Positions 11,342 through 23,025 of a stretch of 64,000 bases of DNA are shown piece by piece. The position numbers and the translations under genes were made by a program. Source of the DNA: Zygnema cylindricum (Eukaryota > Streptophyta > Zygnematophyceae > Zygnematales > Zygnemataceae). The notes under the pieces are model-generated. The model was not told the DNA's origin, did no database searches, and saw only the letters and a program-made list of their open reading frames with translations. Within the stretch, counting starts at the first letter, position 1. Each line of letters begins with the position of its first letter. The stretch lies in NCBI GenBank assembly GCA_037447655.1, contig JBBHKE010001966.1:292757-356756 (forward strand), in the 5' to 3' direction.

Positions 11342-12496
11342 CTCAAGTTCGGCCTTCAATCTGGAAGAATCCTCTGAAAGATATTTTAAAAGTTCATCAG
11401 TTTTCTTTTCCTCTGCCAGCTGAGAACCTTCACCATATTCACCAGAATCGAGGGGCTCAATGTTTGACTTCTCAAGGTTTTTTTTGCTGGCAAAACCTTC
11501 CAGTTCCGCTAAGGCAAATAGGAAGTCATCGAGATTGGGACGATACTCCCACTGCCGCTCCAAACATCGAAGCTGAAACCCCACAGTCTTTTGTAAAGCC
11601 ACTTTGGGCATCGCAGAGCTCCTTGGATCCAATTGTAAACAGAAATGTTCAACAATATCGTTAAAAGCATCGGGATCCTCCTCCCACCGGCTGCCCGGTC
11701 GCAAAATAGCAGACTCTCCACTTCCCGTGTTGGAGCTACTTTGTTTCATCAAAACCTCGACAGTGGTAATATTGTCCATGATAGATTCCATCGTCGATTT
11801 AAAATTAGCCTTTGCTTGCTTTTCATGTTGACCTAAAAATTTGTGGACATCTCGGATATGCTTCATCCTTGTCAGCAGTTGCAAAATAATGAGCCCAAGT
11901 GCATAGGTGTCCGAATAAGGACCCACAAGTCCAGTTTTTACTGTGTAGGGATCCATATAGCCGTAAGTCCCTTGCATACTCGACATATTCACCTGGATCT
12001 CCTCACACTGTTTGGCCAAACCCATATCACATATCTTGCTGCTTTTACCGTCATCAAGAAGAATATTCACTGGCTTCAAGTCTCGATGCACCACTCCTCG
12101 ACTGTGCATGTATGACACAGCAGACGCCATCTCTCGACAGATTCGCACTCTGTCCTCCCAAGTCAAGGCACCTCTCGTTCCTAGGAGGTAGTCTTGGAGG
12201 CTGCCTCCTGAGATGTACTCGCTCACTAGACAGGGTCGACTGGGCTCAAAACCAATCAAAGACAAGATATGCCGGTGTCTTAGCTTGTTGAGAAGCATGA
12301 TTTCTTGTTTGAACTTCTTACTTCTTTTTCCAGGGAGGAGCTTTTTCACGGCTACAGCCAATCCCTTGTGATACCCCTTATAAACTTCACCAAAGCCTCC
12401 CTCGCCTATCCTGTTTGAAGAAGAGAAGTTAGCAGTTGCAGCTGCAACTTCTTTTTTGGTGATGAGCCAAATGTCGCCAGAGAGGGTGCTACCATT
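11342..12496 (-). CDS. B1: active-type Ser/Thr kinase exon of G1 (RLK/Pelle-like)
   Basis: The exon encodes a full kinase domain of the plant RLK/Pelle (receptor-like cytoplasmic kinase) type, 385 codons. All key motifs are present: glycine loop GEGGFGEVYKG (about residues 31-41), VAVKKL lysine (about 51), helix C Glu in FKQEIM (about 65), HRDLKPVNILL (about 137), ICDMGLAK as the DFG equivalent (about 157) and GTYGYMDPYT before helix F. An insert of about 80 residues rich in Ser and acidic residues precedes the last helices, which end CLERQWEYRPNLDDFLFAL. The exon opens after an acceptor-like GGAG where paralogues have GCAG. It ends GAG before GTAAAA. No signal peptide or membrane segment is seen, so a cytoplasmic kinase is likely. 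Confidence 0.88.
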
Positions 12497-13057
12497 CTCC
12501 AACAACGGCGCGTCATGGATTAAGTTTTATCGCTCACACGTCATTATGACGCCTTTAGATGATGGTATTACACCCAAAAACAATTGTACCCATGGCAAAA
12601 GAAAAATGCAAAGCAAGCAGCGATTGCTGGTAAGCGTTGAAAAATAGATAGTTTTGAAGGATGCATAAAGTTGACATATCTTCATCACCCATAAATTCAA
12701 AATCATAACTTCTCATAAGAGTATGCAACTAGGTTGTTCTCCAAACTCAATTGGATCCAATGTTTAAAACAATCCTCGCACAAACATTCCCCTTGTACTA
12801 AAAGAAAAAACAACAGATGCATTAAGAAAAGTTAAAATTGAATGATTGAATAGGTAGAAAATTAATACATCCTCTAAATGCATTAAGCCCCCAAACAAAA
12901 ATAGAGGAGAGAATGAGATATGTAGCAACGAGGTAAGCAAAAACATAAAAGAAAAAAATGGTGATGAAATGTGGCAATGACATGCAACAGACAAAATGTG
13001 GCAAAGGCAAACAAAATACACACAAAGAAACTCCAACAAAACTTGACAAAAGGACAA
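12497..13057 (-). other. Intron between A2 and B1, B-proximal part
   Basis: It is conserved with the DNA just upstream of B2 (30371-31030, minus) and B3 (56.2-56.76 kb, plus). Shared words include the complement of GTTTGTGAGAGGATTGTTTT and of GAGGATAAG with TGCATTTAG. It ends at the Copia 5 LTR. Confidence 0.6.
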
Positions 13058-13565
13058 TGTATAAAAAGTGTTAATTTTCTCTCTTAAAGCTTATGTCTAA
13101 ATTCACATCCTTAAAATCCTAAACTCTACTATAGAAGTACATGCCATTTATTGTACTTTATAATAGACGTTATGATCCTCTTAGTGGAATGTACCATACC
13201 TTTTTTTAGTAGAGAATGATACTTAGTGGAATGTACATACCTCTTGTAGTGTAGACATGATTCTCAGTGGAATCGCAAGTCAATAGAATTCTTTTGACGT
13301 AACTAGTTCTACCCACATTAGTTACGTCTTGTCCTAGATCTACCTTGAACCGACGTTTTCATTTTACGGTTCTATAAAAGTCACTTGTCTCACATGTATT
13401 ATTCATCAATTCTAAAAGGACACTTTGACGACAAACTTCTCGCCTACATTCTCTTGTTTGTCATCTATTTATTTCTTGTCTTTTTGTCGTATTTTATTTT
13501 GTCTCTACATATCATCTTTTGTCTTCATTTTTATTTTGGCCTCACATGGCCACTCATTCTATAGG
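13058..13565 (+). repeat. 5' LTR of Copia 5
   Basis: It is about 508 bp and closely matches 18228-18735. Shared segments include AGTGTTAATTTTCTCTCTTA, CCTTGAACCGA and CTCTTGTTTGTCATCTATTT. A TATA-like TCTATAAAAGTCACT lies near 13371. Confidence 0.92.
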
Positions 13566-13630
13566 TTATGGGCCCACCCTTCGTCTATATCCAATTCCAT
13601 TTCAAAGTTTTAGGGCAAAAACTTTTATGA

Positions 13631-14662
13631 TTGGAAATTTCAAACTCAACATTTATTCACTTTCGAAAAAAATTGGGGACACGTCAGTGGAACCGTCATT
13701 ATTCCTGTCCTTCCGAACGCCACCATGCAGCCTATGCTACTACGCAACTTGCTATTGTCGCGTGGACTGAAAAAGACGCCACTGCACTTTCTCGACTTGT
13801 CCTCTTTTTGGACGGTCAAGTGTCAAATCTTGTCCGATCTGCAACAACTTCTCATGAAGCGTGGACGCTTCTTTGTGCCGTGTACGAGACAAATACGTGG
13901 CCAAACCGACTTGCTCTTCGTCGTCAATTCATCAATATCAAAAAATCCAAAACTGACTCCATGCTGACTTTCATTCAAATCGTCCAATCACTTGCTGGTC
14001 AATTGAAATGCATTAATTATCTTGTGAGTCACGAAGATCTAATTAGTGCAATTTTGGGTGGGTTGCCTAATTCATTTGACGCTTTCATAAGTACAGTCAA
14101 TAATGACCCATCCCACGTCACTTTGTCAGATCTCACAAATCGGTTAATGCACGAGGAAAAAAAATTGTCATTAAACAAATCTGACGTACTTGCTGACGGC
14201 ATGGCACTAACAACCTTTGTTCCCAAGAAACCGTCGAATATTGCAGGATCTCCTCTATTTTGCAAATATTGCAAAGAAAGGGACCACGTAGTCGACACGT
14301 GCCCAGCGTTGGCACGCAAGCGTGAAAAAGAACGTTTGACTGGGGTCGCGCAAAAAAATCCAAAATATCTTGCGAATCCCCAGGTTGCGACGCACTTCGG
14401 TCAACCTGCGCACGTGCACGCCGCATTCAATTATCTGTGCGGTCCTCCACCGTCGTGGTACCCGGCGTCAAACTACTTTTACTCTTCGTCGGTACCACCG
14501 TTGACGCCGCCCGACGGATTTACTAACCACTGTGTCTGCTCTGCATCTACAGCTGTCAGTTCCAGCTGTCGATTCTACATCTACAACTGTCACACCTGCC
14601 CAAACTGTACTTCCTTCAATTCCACCTGTGGATTATGGGTACGCCTTCACCACATCAGGTAA
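13631..14662 (+). pseudogene. Copia 5 gag
   Basis: A reading frame of about 340 codons carries UBN2-type gag sequence (SHEAWTLLCAVYETNTWPNR, ILGGLPNSFDAFISTVNNDP, LTNRLMHEEKKLS) and one zinc knuckle CKYCKERDHVVDTC. The start used here is the first Met of the frame. The original start may lie a little upstream, where FYDWKFQTQHLFT-like sequence is frameshifted. The end overlaps the protease region in another frame, so gag-pol continuity is lost. Confidence 0.85.
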
Positions 14663-16522
14663 AACCTCTGAGTGGCTTATTGAGAGCGGCGCTTCCCATC
14701 ATATGTGCTGCCATCTTGAATTAATGACAAATGTTGTTCCTTTGTCTGTTCCTCTCAAAATTTCTCTTGGCAACAATATGTTATTGACATCATCAATGGT
14801 TGGACAGGTGCACTTTAACTCCAATTCACGCAATTCTCTTCCCATAATCTTGGACAAAGTATACTTTGTTCCAAAATTAAAGAAAAAAACCTTTTTTCGG
14901 CTGGAAGCGCCCTTTGTAATGGAAATTATAGCATTATCACCAAACAAATGTTTAGTTTTATTCCTCTACTCGCACCCTTATTGGTAGTGGAACTAAATTA
15001 GGCACTCTTTAGGTTCTTGATTTTTTTAAGGACATTGCCTTTGCTAATTTAACTACTTCTTCTACCTCTTATTGTTTTCATAAGTGGCACCTTCGCTTTG
15101 GTCACTCAAATGGACCTAGTTTAGTTTCTCTTCAAAAAGGCCTTGTAATTGGACTTGACAATTTTAATGAAAGTACAATTGATTTTTGCAATGGTTGTGT
15201 CGTCGGCAAAATGCCACGTCTTCCTTTTCATCCTAGCAATTCTCGTTCACAATCCCCTCTTGATCTCATTCCTAGCGATATTTGTGGATCCATGCGCATT
15301 GCAAGTATGAGTGGTGCGATATACTTTCTTACCTTCATTGATGACTATTCACGTTTTACGTATGTCTATTTTATGAAACACAAGTCCAAGGTCTTTTCTC
15401 ATTTTCAACACTTTAAATCTCTTGTCGAAAATCATCTTTCCTCTCGCATTAAAATATTAAGGACCGATAATGGGGGGGAGTATATGTCTAACCTTTTCTC
15501 TGAAATTTTACTTTCACGTGGCATTATCCATCAAACTACTTCTCCTTATAGTCCACAGCAAAATGGTGACGCCGAACGGCTAAATCGCACACTTCTTGAC
15601 ATGACTCGCTCCATTCTTCATTTTTCTTCCTTACCCTATCTTTTTTGGGCCGAAGCCATTCTAACCTCCTCTTATGTGCGTAATAGGTCGCCTACCTCCG
15701 CCCTTCCCAACAAAACTTCGTTTTAGGCATAGCACGGGAAAAAGGCTGATGTGTCTCATTTTTGGATTTTTGGTAGTGAAGCTTACTATAAGGATCTCAC
15801 TAATAAAGATGGCAAATTAGGCGCACGCACCATTCGAGGAATTTTTGTGGGCTATTCCCCGAATTCAAAGGCGTATCGCATTTGGTGCCCTTCATCGCGT
15901 CGTATTATTACCACGCGTGATGTTGTCTTTAATGAGAAACCACTAATCCGCAAACTAATCCCCGATTTTCCCCTCACTCCGTTGAAATTCGATTTCCCCT
16001 CTAATCTCCTAACCCCTAATCCTGATACATCCACTCCACTTAACCCTCTAACACCCCAATTATCCCCTATTCTTTACGTTCTTTTTTCTCTATCTTCAGA
16101 TTTTTCTCTTTCTGGCTCTTCCGGAGAAATCTCTACCCACGGCGATACTGTACTCCAAACAGATTCCGTTTCATCGCCCGCAGATTCTGTCCCGCCCGCA
16201 GATTCAGTCCCATCGCACGAGGCGTCTTAATTTTTTTCACCGACAACGTCTGTCATTTTTACCCAAATGGATTTTGCACCGACTACGTCTGTCATTTTGA
16301 CAAATTTTGCACTGACAACGTCTGATTTTTTGGGACCGACTGACAAATTCTGCACCGATAACGTCTCATTTTTTGGGACCGACTATTTCACCTGAACAAA
16401 TTTCCGTACGACACAGCACACGCGCGAGATTTCCCACTTGGAAAATCCGCGACAGATTGGCTCACGCCAATCTTGCTGACGTCCGCGATCCACCTACATT
16501 AAAATCTTCTTTAAAACGACCT

Positions 16523-16644
16523 GACGTTGACATGTGGCGCCTCGCGACTACTCAGGAGTACGAATCATTAATGACAAATAAGATGACGTTGACATGTGGC
16601 GCCTCGCGACTACTCAGGAGTACGAATCATTAATGACAAATAAG
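16523..16644 (+). repeat. Tandem duplication, period 62 bp, in Copia 5 RT
   Basis: The block beginning GACGTTGACATGTGGCGCC and ending ATGACAAATAAG occurs twice in a row, nearly identical. The period is not a multiple of three, so it breaks the RT frame. Confidence 0.9.
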
Positions 16645-17110
16645 ACCTGGACGCTCTGTACACTCCCGCCAAATCGCCGCGCTATTGGTTCGAAGTGGGT
16701 CTTCAAAATCAAACGGTTCGCCGACGGATCTATCGAACGGTACAAAGCGCGCCTGGTGGCGAAGGATTACTTACAAACGGAAGGAGTGGACTACCACAAA
16801 ACTTTTGCCCCTGTTCAAAATTCGATTCCATTCGTACGATTTTGTCTCTTACCGCCATCCATGACTCGGAGCTTCAGCAACTTGATGTCAAAACTTCTTT
16901 TCTCCACGACAGTCTTGATGAGGACATCTACATGGATCAAGCGCCTGGTTTCGTCATCATTGGAAAAGAATCTCTTGTTTGTCACTTGCAAAAGTCCATT
17001 TATGGCCTCAAGCAGACCCCACTTGTGTGGCATAAAACGCTAGTCTCTGTTTTGTTAAAAGAAGAATTTAGAGAAATAACTGCAGATCTTGGAATTTATG
17101 TTACAGGTAT

Positions 17111-17151
17111 ATGAGACAATTTAATCATTTTATGAGACAATTTAATCATTA
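17111..17151 (+). repeat. Tandem duplication, period 21 bp, in Copia 5
   Basis: ATGAGACAATTTAATCATT occurs twice just before the YVDD-coding region. Confidence 0.85.
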
Positions 17152-17227
17152 TCATTATTTATGTCGATGATCTCATTCTCGCTGGTCCTAGCAAGACAGA
17201 AATACACAACATCAAAATTACTCTCTC

Positions 17228-17325
17228 ATCACATTGGCCAATGACGGATTTAGGCGATCTTGATTATTGTCTAGGCATCACATTGGCCAATGACGGATTT
17301 AGGCGATCTTGATTATTGTCTAGGC
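17228..17325 (+). repeat. Tandem duplication, period 49 bp, in Copia 5 RT
   Basis: CACATTGGCCAATGACGGAT through TTGTCTAGGCAT occurs twice head to tail, without visible differences, and shifts the reading frame. Confidence 0.9.
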
Positions 17326-18227
17326 ATTACGATTTTACGTCACAGGTCTGCACGCATTTTACGTATGAGTCAAGAACATTACATCATTGATCTTTTGGAA
17401 CAATTTCATATGGCTGATTGCATTCCGGTGACTACTCCTCTTGATCCTAATACTCCTCTTACCAAACTAGCCTCCGATGGGAATGCCCAAGGAGATGTAG
17501 CTTCCCTTTACCGCTCTATTATAGGAAAGTTAATGTATGCTATGCTTGGTACTAGGCCGGATATTTGCATAGCTGTTTGTCTTTTATCGCAATTTTCTCA
17601 TTGTGCCACCCTTACGCATCTCCAAGCCGCCAAACGGGTACTCCGTTACCTTCAAGGGACCAAGCATCTTCACCTCACTTTCTCTTTTTCCTCTCCTTCC
17701 TCATCCCCATCCCCTTTTTCTTCTTCCCCGGATACCTCCATTTTCGGATATTGTGATGCGGATTGGGGAAATCAACCCGAGAATCGACGCGCGATTTCCT
17801 GTGTTTGTTTCTCTCTCTCGGCAACGGCCTTGTCTCTTGTTCTTCCCGCAAGCAAACTACGGTTTCCCTCTCCTCCACCGAAGCCGAGTATATGGCCGAC
17901 ACCTCCGCCACCAAGTCGGCCATTTGGTTCCGCCGCCTTCTCACCGATCTCTCTTTCCCACCTTCTTCCCCTACTCCCATTTTTTGTGATTCTCAAGGGG
18001 CTTTAGCCCTTATGAAGAATCCAATTCATCACACTCGCACCAAACACATTGATATTTAGTTTCATTTTACTCGAGAAAAAATCGTCGACGGCACCGTCTC
18101 TTTCTCTCGTTGTGCTTCGACTTCTCAACTTGCCGATTTCCTTACCAAACGTGTCCCTCGCCCTGTGCTTCACCAACACATTTTTACCGCCGGTCTTCTT
18201 GACTAGCCATGCTTGAATCGAGGGGGG

Positions 18228-18735
18228 GGTATTGAAAGTGTTAATTTTCTCTCTTAAAGCTTATGTCTAAATTTACATCCTTAAAATCCTAAACGCTACT
18301 ATAGAAGTACATGTCCTTTATTGTACTTTATAAATGACGTTATGATCCTCTTAGTGGAATGTACAATACCTTTTTTAGTATAGAATGATACTTAGTGGAA
18401 TGTACATACCTCTTGTAGTGTTGACATGATTCTCGGTGGAATCACCAGTCAATATAATTCTTTTGACGTAACTAGTTATACCCACATTAGTTACGTCTTG
18501 TCCTAGATCAACCTTGAACCGATGTTTTCATTTCACGGTTCTATAAAAGTCACTAGTCTTACATGTATTTTTTACCTAATTCAAAAAGGACACTTTGACG
18601 ACAAACTTCTCACCTACATTCTCTTGTTTGTCATCTATTTATTTCTTGTCTTTTGATTGTATTTTATTTTGTCTCTACATATCATCTTTTGTCTTCATAT
18701 TTAATTTGGCCTCATATGGCCTCTCATTCAATACA
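18228..18735 (+). repeat. 3' LTR of Copia 5
   Basis: It follows a G-run purine tract, starts GGTATTGAAAG (family TGTATTGAAAG) and ends CATTCAATACA. It differs from the 5' LTR at scattered bases, so the insertion is not brand new. Confidence 0.92.
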
Positions 18736-18957
18736 ATACTGTCATACGAGACAAACAAACGCTCCATGAGACAAAAAGGATGAGACATGACACAACGTGA
18801 CAAATAAAGGTCAATTTCACACACTAACAGTCCTTTAAAGCCATACAACTAAGACCAACCTCAATCATGCGGATCCAGTCTGAAAATTTAAATCATAAAT
18901 CCGATCGAGAGATCTTCGAAAATCGTGATCGACAAAGTTAGTTGATTATGGTGTTCA

Positions 18958-18993
<36 letters not shown>

Positions 18994-19514
18994 GAAGGTT
19001 CTAAGGGATTTATAGCTTGTACAATTCTTGAACACCGTATGTCTCAAAATTCGTTGAAATTGCTAATCAATTTCATGTATGGTGCCATAATATGAAGAGC
19101 GTTTTTGGTCATCTTTTTTCGCTTTTTTTCTTTTTTGTCTTCTAAAGTCTTTTTTTTCTCATCCCTTTTGGTAAAGGCATGGGTGAGAGGGGGCTGTTGC
19201 TTGCTTGTTGGAGCTCAGACTCCAAACTCTCTCACCTTTGCCTCCCACCTCTCCCACCCCCCGAATAGAAGTTGCTTCTCTAATAGTGTTGACACCATTA
19301 CAATGTGGATAGCATTTCTCACATCACTACTTTGCATTCTTGTCCTCCTATATTTTTAGGGAATTACTCTAGCAGTTAGGCACACAGGTTCCCACAGGCC
19401 AATTTCCACACAGTCGACATAACCATATACCCGGTAGAAGGGAGAAAGGGGAGGGGAAGAAAGTGAGCGATAGAGAGCAATGAAGAAAGTGAGCGATAGA
19501 GAGCAATGCCTTAC
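18736..19514 (-). other. Intron between A2 and B1, A-proximal part
   Basis: It is continuous with the family intron. On the minus strand it begins GTAAGGCATTGC and contains the conserved CACATTGTAATGGTGTCAAC and AAGCAAGC blocks found after A6 and A10. A (GA)n run lies near 18960. There is no gene. Confidence 0.7.
18960..18984 (+). repeat. (GA)n microsatellite
   Basis: About twelve GA units are followed by an interrupted GA stretch. Confidence 0.9.
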
Positions 19515-20270
19515 CTGCTCCACCGCCACTGCCAGTTTACTGATGCTGTCCATCTCTTCTACCACTCTCTCCATGGACAGATCCTCTTTGTCTTTTATCG
19601 ATATTTCCAAACACTTCGCAGCAAGTTGAGTGAGTTCTTCAATCACAACATTCGGCCATTCTTTCACACGAGGGTCGAGATTCGCTTTCAGATCAGCTTG
19701 TGATGTGACATCTCCTTCCCAAAATTGTCCTATCAGCATTCCTTTTAGCATCTCGCCAAAAGTACGACACTCAGCACGGAAACATAAAAGCAACGGAAGG
19801 TGAACGAGCTTAATATTGTCGATGTCATCAAAAAATATTGCTCCAGAATCTATCCACGTAAAAATACCTCGTCTTCTAAGGTACAGCACTGCAACTGCTA
19901 CTTGGTTTGCTATCCGACAACAATCCTGCCAACCCAAACCTTGCTCTATCCTATCCTTTAAACTCCTTCCCTTCCCGCCCTCCACCACAATGCTTCTACT
20001 GGCGCGACACCAGCCTATGACCTTCGCCACGTGGGGATGACTGTAACTTTGTGCCCTCCATGCCATGCCTGCCACATCGTCACCAGGTTCCACTACAAGA
20101 ACCAACACGGGTGTGCCCTTCAAAGTCCCCCTATAGGCAGACGAGGTGCTTAAATAGGGCAAATTCACAACGTGATTGCCTTGTCGCGCTTTCTCCACTT
20201 TCTTGTGAGAGAGTGTACGGATGCCTCTGAGACTAGCTTCCATCTGCACAGTTGTGGACTCCACTCGCAT
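19515..20270 (-). CDS. A2: type I pseudokinase exon of G1
   Basis: This 252-codon exon opens right after CAGCTGACAG (acceptor) with MRVESTTVQME and ends VEQ before GTAAGG. It aligns end to end with a kinase fold: N-lobe strand TPVLVLVVEP, helix C and beta-4 YSHPHVAKVIGWC, hinge VVEGGKGRSLKDRIEQ, helix E CCRIANQVAVAVLYLRRRG, then IDSGAIFFDD where active kinases have HRDLKPVNILLDD. The lysine, HRD Asp, its Lys and Asn and the DFG equivalent are all replaced, so catalysis is not expected. The final helix MERVVEEMDSISKLA corresponds to the RPxxxxF region. The reading frame is intact. A scaffolding or regulatory role is inference. Confidence 0.8.
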
Positions 20271-20830
20271 CTGTCAGCTGGGTGGGTGGGTGGGTGGGTG
20301 GGAGAAGGGGAAGGAGGTGGATGGGAAAGAGATGGCGAGGGACATCAAGTGTTTTTGCAAAGTTACTCTCGCTCAAACATCTGAGTTCATCAAATTTTAT
20401 CATCATATCTTCTCTTTTTTTTTGGATTTGAATATTGAACTCGTGCTTTGACATCAATCTCCTTGGTTTCAAGACCGAACTAAATTTGAAATTCCATTTG
20501 CAATTTTTTTCTGTACGGAAATCAGATATTCTTGTACACAAATAATAAAAAAAAATAAAAAAAACCCAAAAAAAAAAAAAAAAAAAATGCAAGTCAAAAT
20601 GAAAAGCCCAAAAAGAAACCAAAAAAGAAGAAAACTAGGAAATTATTTTTTTCTATCTATCTATTCATAATCTTTTGGGTAAAATGTAAAAGAAGTTTCC
20701 AATGTCCTCGTCACGAAAAAAGCGACAAGGACATCTGACTACTCGGGGTGAGATGGTGGTGGGGGTGGGGGTGGGGTTGTGGTTGGGCGGAGGGAAAGAG
20801 AGGAGGCGAAGGAGAGAGGGCAAGCCTGAC

Positions 20831-21550
20831 CTTCTCGTTGCCTTTTTCAACAATGTGGGCAATTTTTGCTTCAATGTCCTCCATCGATGGGGGATCTGTG
20901 CTTCCACACGAGTCACCTAATTGATCAAGTTCTATCGTGGCATAAGATCCTGCCTTGAGATAGTCGTTGAGATCATCTGCAGAGATGGCATTCAAACGTC
21001 GCAAAGGTCCCTTCACCAATTCTTTCAGAAAGCTTCCAAAACCGCGAGTTGCACTATCAGCATGCACTGCCGATGCACCGGGGATGTACACAAGCTTCAC
21101 GATGTTGTTCCCAGAAGTCCATACAAGTTGAGGATATATTCTGACGTCAGCACTTTGGGTGGCCAAATACGCAGCAGCAGATGCCACCGCTCACGCTATC
21201 CGACAACAATCGTGCCATAGCACTGGACGATGTGTCATTAGGCTCTGTAGGTTTTCCCCTCCCTCCACCACAATGCTTCTACTGTCTTCACACCAGCCTA
21301 TGACTTTTGCCACGTGGGCATGGCTGACACTCAGCATCTGCCTTGCCATGTTTGCCACATTGACTAGAGGTTCCACAACAAGTACCACCACGGGTGCTTC
21401 CTCCAACGTCCCCTTATAAGCAGACCAATCAGACTGGGAAGGCAGTAAATTGTGATTTTCCTGTCGCGCATCCTCCACTTGTTTCTGAGAGAGTGTACAG
21501 ATGCCTCGGAGGCCATCTTCCATCTGCATAGTGGTGGGCCCCACACGCAT
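20831..21550 (-). pseudogene. A3: type II pseudokinase exon of G1 with one stop
   Basis: The exon is 240 codons and opens after CAGCTGACAG with MRVGPTTMQMED. The first 119 codons run through SHAHVAKVIGWCEDSRSIV and LWHDCCRIA. An in-frame TGA at 21191-21193 replaces the CGA (Arg) found in A7 and A8. The same frame then continues without damage (VASAAAYLATQSADVRIYPQ, KLVYIPGASAV, DDLNDYLKAGSYATIELDQL, DIEAKIAHIVEKGNEK) to the donor GTCAGG. A single transition therefore separates it from an open frame. As a phase 0-0 exon it could be skipped without a frameshift. Confidence 0.8.
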
Positions 21551-22281
21551 CTGTCAGCTGGGGGGAAGGGTGGGCAAAGTGGGGGGAGCCGAAAGGGGGA
21601 AGAGATGTGGAGGCGCATTTTGAACATACCGTGTTTGTTTGCAGGGTTTCGCTCTCTCAAACATCAGATTTCATCATATCTTATCATCATAACTTATTAG
21701 AGCTTGCACATTTTCCTAAATTGGATTGATATTTATGTAAATTTTAAGAGAGATAAAGAAATTGCGACAAACCTGACAAAAAGACAATGTTGTCATAATA
21801 ATACAAGCAAACGCTCCATAATACAAAGAAGATGAGACATGAGAAAAAGCGACAAAATCAATGTCAAATTCACTCTCTAACAATCCTCTGAAGCCATACA
21901 ATCAGAAAGAAACGTCCAAAGCGATCATAAACGTGCGCCAATTAACTAGTTAACTATATAAATATTTTCCAAATTGTAAATGAATCTTTACACTTGATCC
22001 GTCATTTTTGTTGACTTTTATTCACTATGAAATATTGAGTTTCTATCCAAAAATTCTAAAATCAAGGATCTTTTGCCCCTCCTTCTCTCCCTCCCTCACC
22101 TCTGATTCGCTCCCCTCCCCGCTCAACATCCTCACCCCACCGCCCACCCCATCCTCCGCCACCCCTTATCCTCGCGAACTTAAGGAGGGTGATTAAGGGG
22201 GAGGGGGAGAGTGGGAGAGGGGGAACATGGGAGGGAGAGAGACGGGGAGGCGGAGACACGCGGAGAGGGGGCAAGCCTGAC

Positions 22282-23025
22282 CTTCTCGTTGCCTTTTTCA
22301 ACAATGTGGGCAATTTTTGCTTCAATGTCCTCCATCGATGGGGGATCTGTGCTTCCACACGAGTCAGCTAATTGATCGAGTTCTACCGTGGCATAAGATC
22401 CTGCCTTGAGATAGTCGTTGAGATCATCTGCAGAGATGGCATTCAAACGTCTCAAAGGTCCCTTCACCACTTCTTTCAGAAAACTTCCAAAACTGCGAAC
22501 TGCACTGTCGGATCCACCGGGTATGTAGACAAGCTTGACGATGTTGTTTTCTGAAATCCATACAAGTTGAGGATCTATTCTGACAGTACCACTTTGTTTG
22601 GCCAAATACGCAGCAGCAGATGCCACCTCTTGTGCTATCCGATAGCAACGGTGCCATGCCATTGGCTTATATTTCATTGCGAACAGTATTTCTACTCCTC
22701 CCTCCACCACAATGCTTCTACTGTCCTCACACCAGCCTATGACCTTCGCCACGTGGCGATGGCTGACACTCAGCATCTGCCTCGCCACGTCATCCACATT
22801 GTGGTCACGTCCCAAAACATGGACAGCCACAATTTTGGCCTCTAGAGTCCCACAGTAGACTTCCCAAGGCTCCTCACACAGCTTGCGACGACAGGCGCCT
22901 TTCAATAATTGGCGAGAGAGAGTGCGCAGGGCTCTGAGCAGGTCAGTCTGGATCCCCTTCTCTTCCCTCCCCTCCACTCCCCTCACCTGCCCTCCCCACC
23001 ACTTCGTACCAAGGAGCCTTTCCAT
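22282..23025 (-). CDS. A4: first exon of G1, type II pseudokinase
   Basis: The start ATG in CCCGCCATGG aligns with the starts of A6 and A10 (both CCATGGACTGG). The exon reads LLRALRTLSRQLLKGACRRK, PWEVYCGTLEAKIVAVHVLG (VAVK Lys replaced by His), SVSHRHVAKVIGWCEDSRSI, a type II middle (RCYRIAQEVASAAAYLAKQ), VRIDPQLVWISENN in place of the catalytic loop, and the C-terminal AISADDLNDYLKAG and EAKIAHIVEKGNEK. It ends in phase 0 before GTCAGG. The open frame of 248 codons is intact. No signal peptide is seen. The upstream 150 bp is conserved with other first exons. Confidence 0.8.

Larger units (their letters stand above)
14670..18200 (+). pseudogene. Copia 5 pol: protease, integrase, RT, RNase H (broken)
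   Basis: The protease motif reads WLIESGASHHM, so the catalytic Asp of DSGAS is Glu. A gag-pre-integrase segment (WHLRFGHSNGP) follows, then integrase with FIDDYSRFTYVYF, LRTDNGGEYM and QQNGDAERLNRTL. RT has [20 protein letters not shown] and a YVDD box near 17160. RNase H has YCDADWGNQPENRR, LSSTEAEYMA and HHTRTKHIDI. Frameshifts come partly from tandem duplications of 62 and 49 bp. The element cannot transpose on its own. Confidence 0.9.
13058..18735 (+). mobile_element. Ty1/copia retrotransposon 5, in the G1 intron
   Basis: Two LTRs of equal length (508 bp each) bound a plus-strand element. The LTR ends are inverted repeats: TGTATTGAA (slightly mutated in each copy) and TTCAATACA. The interior has gag, then protease, integrase, RT and RNase H in copia order. 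A G-run purine tract (GAGGGGGGGG) precedes the 3' LTR, and a possible primer site (TTATGGGCCC) follows the 5' LTR. The DNA on both sides is conserved A-B intron sequence of the kinase family, so the host gene was present first. I could not recognise a clean 5-bp target duplication. Confidence 0.93.
10618..23025 (-). other. Locus G1: A4-A3-A2-B1-C1 kinase gene model
   Basis: Five exons are inferred on the minus strand: 23025-22282, 21550-20831, 20270-19515, 12496-11342 and 11091 onward. Each boundary is a GT/AG site in phase 0, found at the same place in the paralogues. The predicted product is two type II pseudokinase modules, one type I pseudokinase module, a complete kinase and a coiled coil. 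Copia 5 enlarges the A2-B1 intron by 5.7 kb. A3 has an in-frame TGA and C1 an early TAA, so the intact product depends on A3 skipping, or the locus is a pseudogene. That these exons form a single transcript is inference from order, strand, phase and the parallel order at G3. Confidence 0.6.

Noticed and set aside
13053-18740. A 5-bp target duplication for Copia 5
   Set aside because: The five bases outside the LTRs (GACAA and ATACT) do not match. Shifting the borders to force ACAAT breaks the equal LTR lengths.
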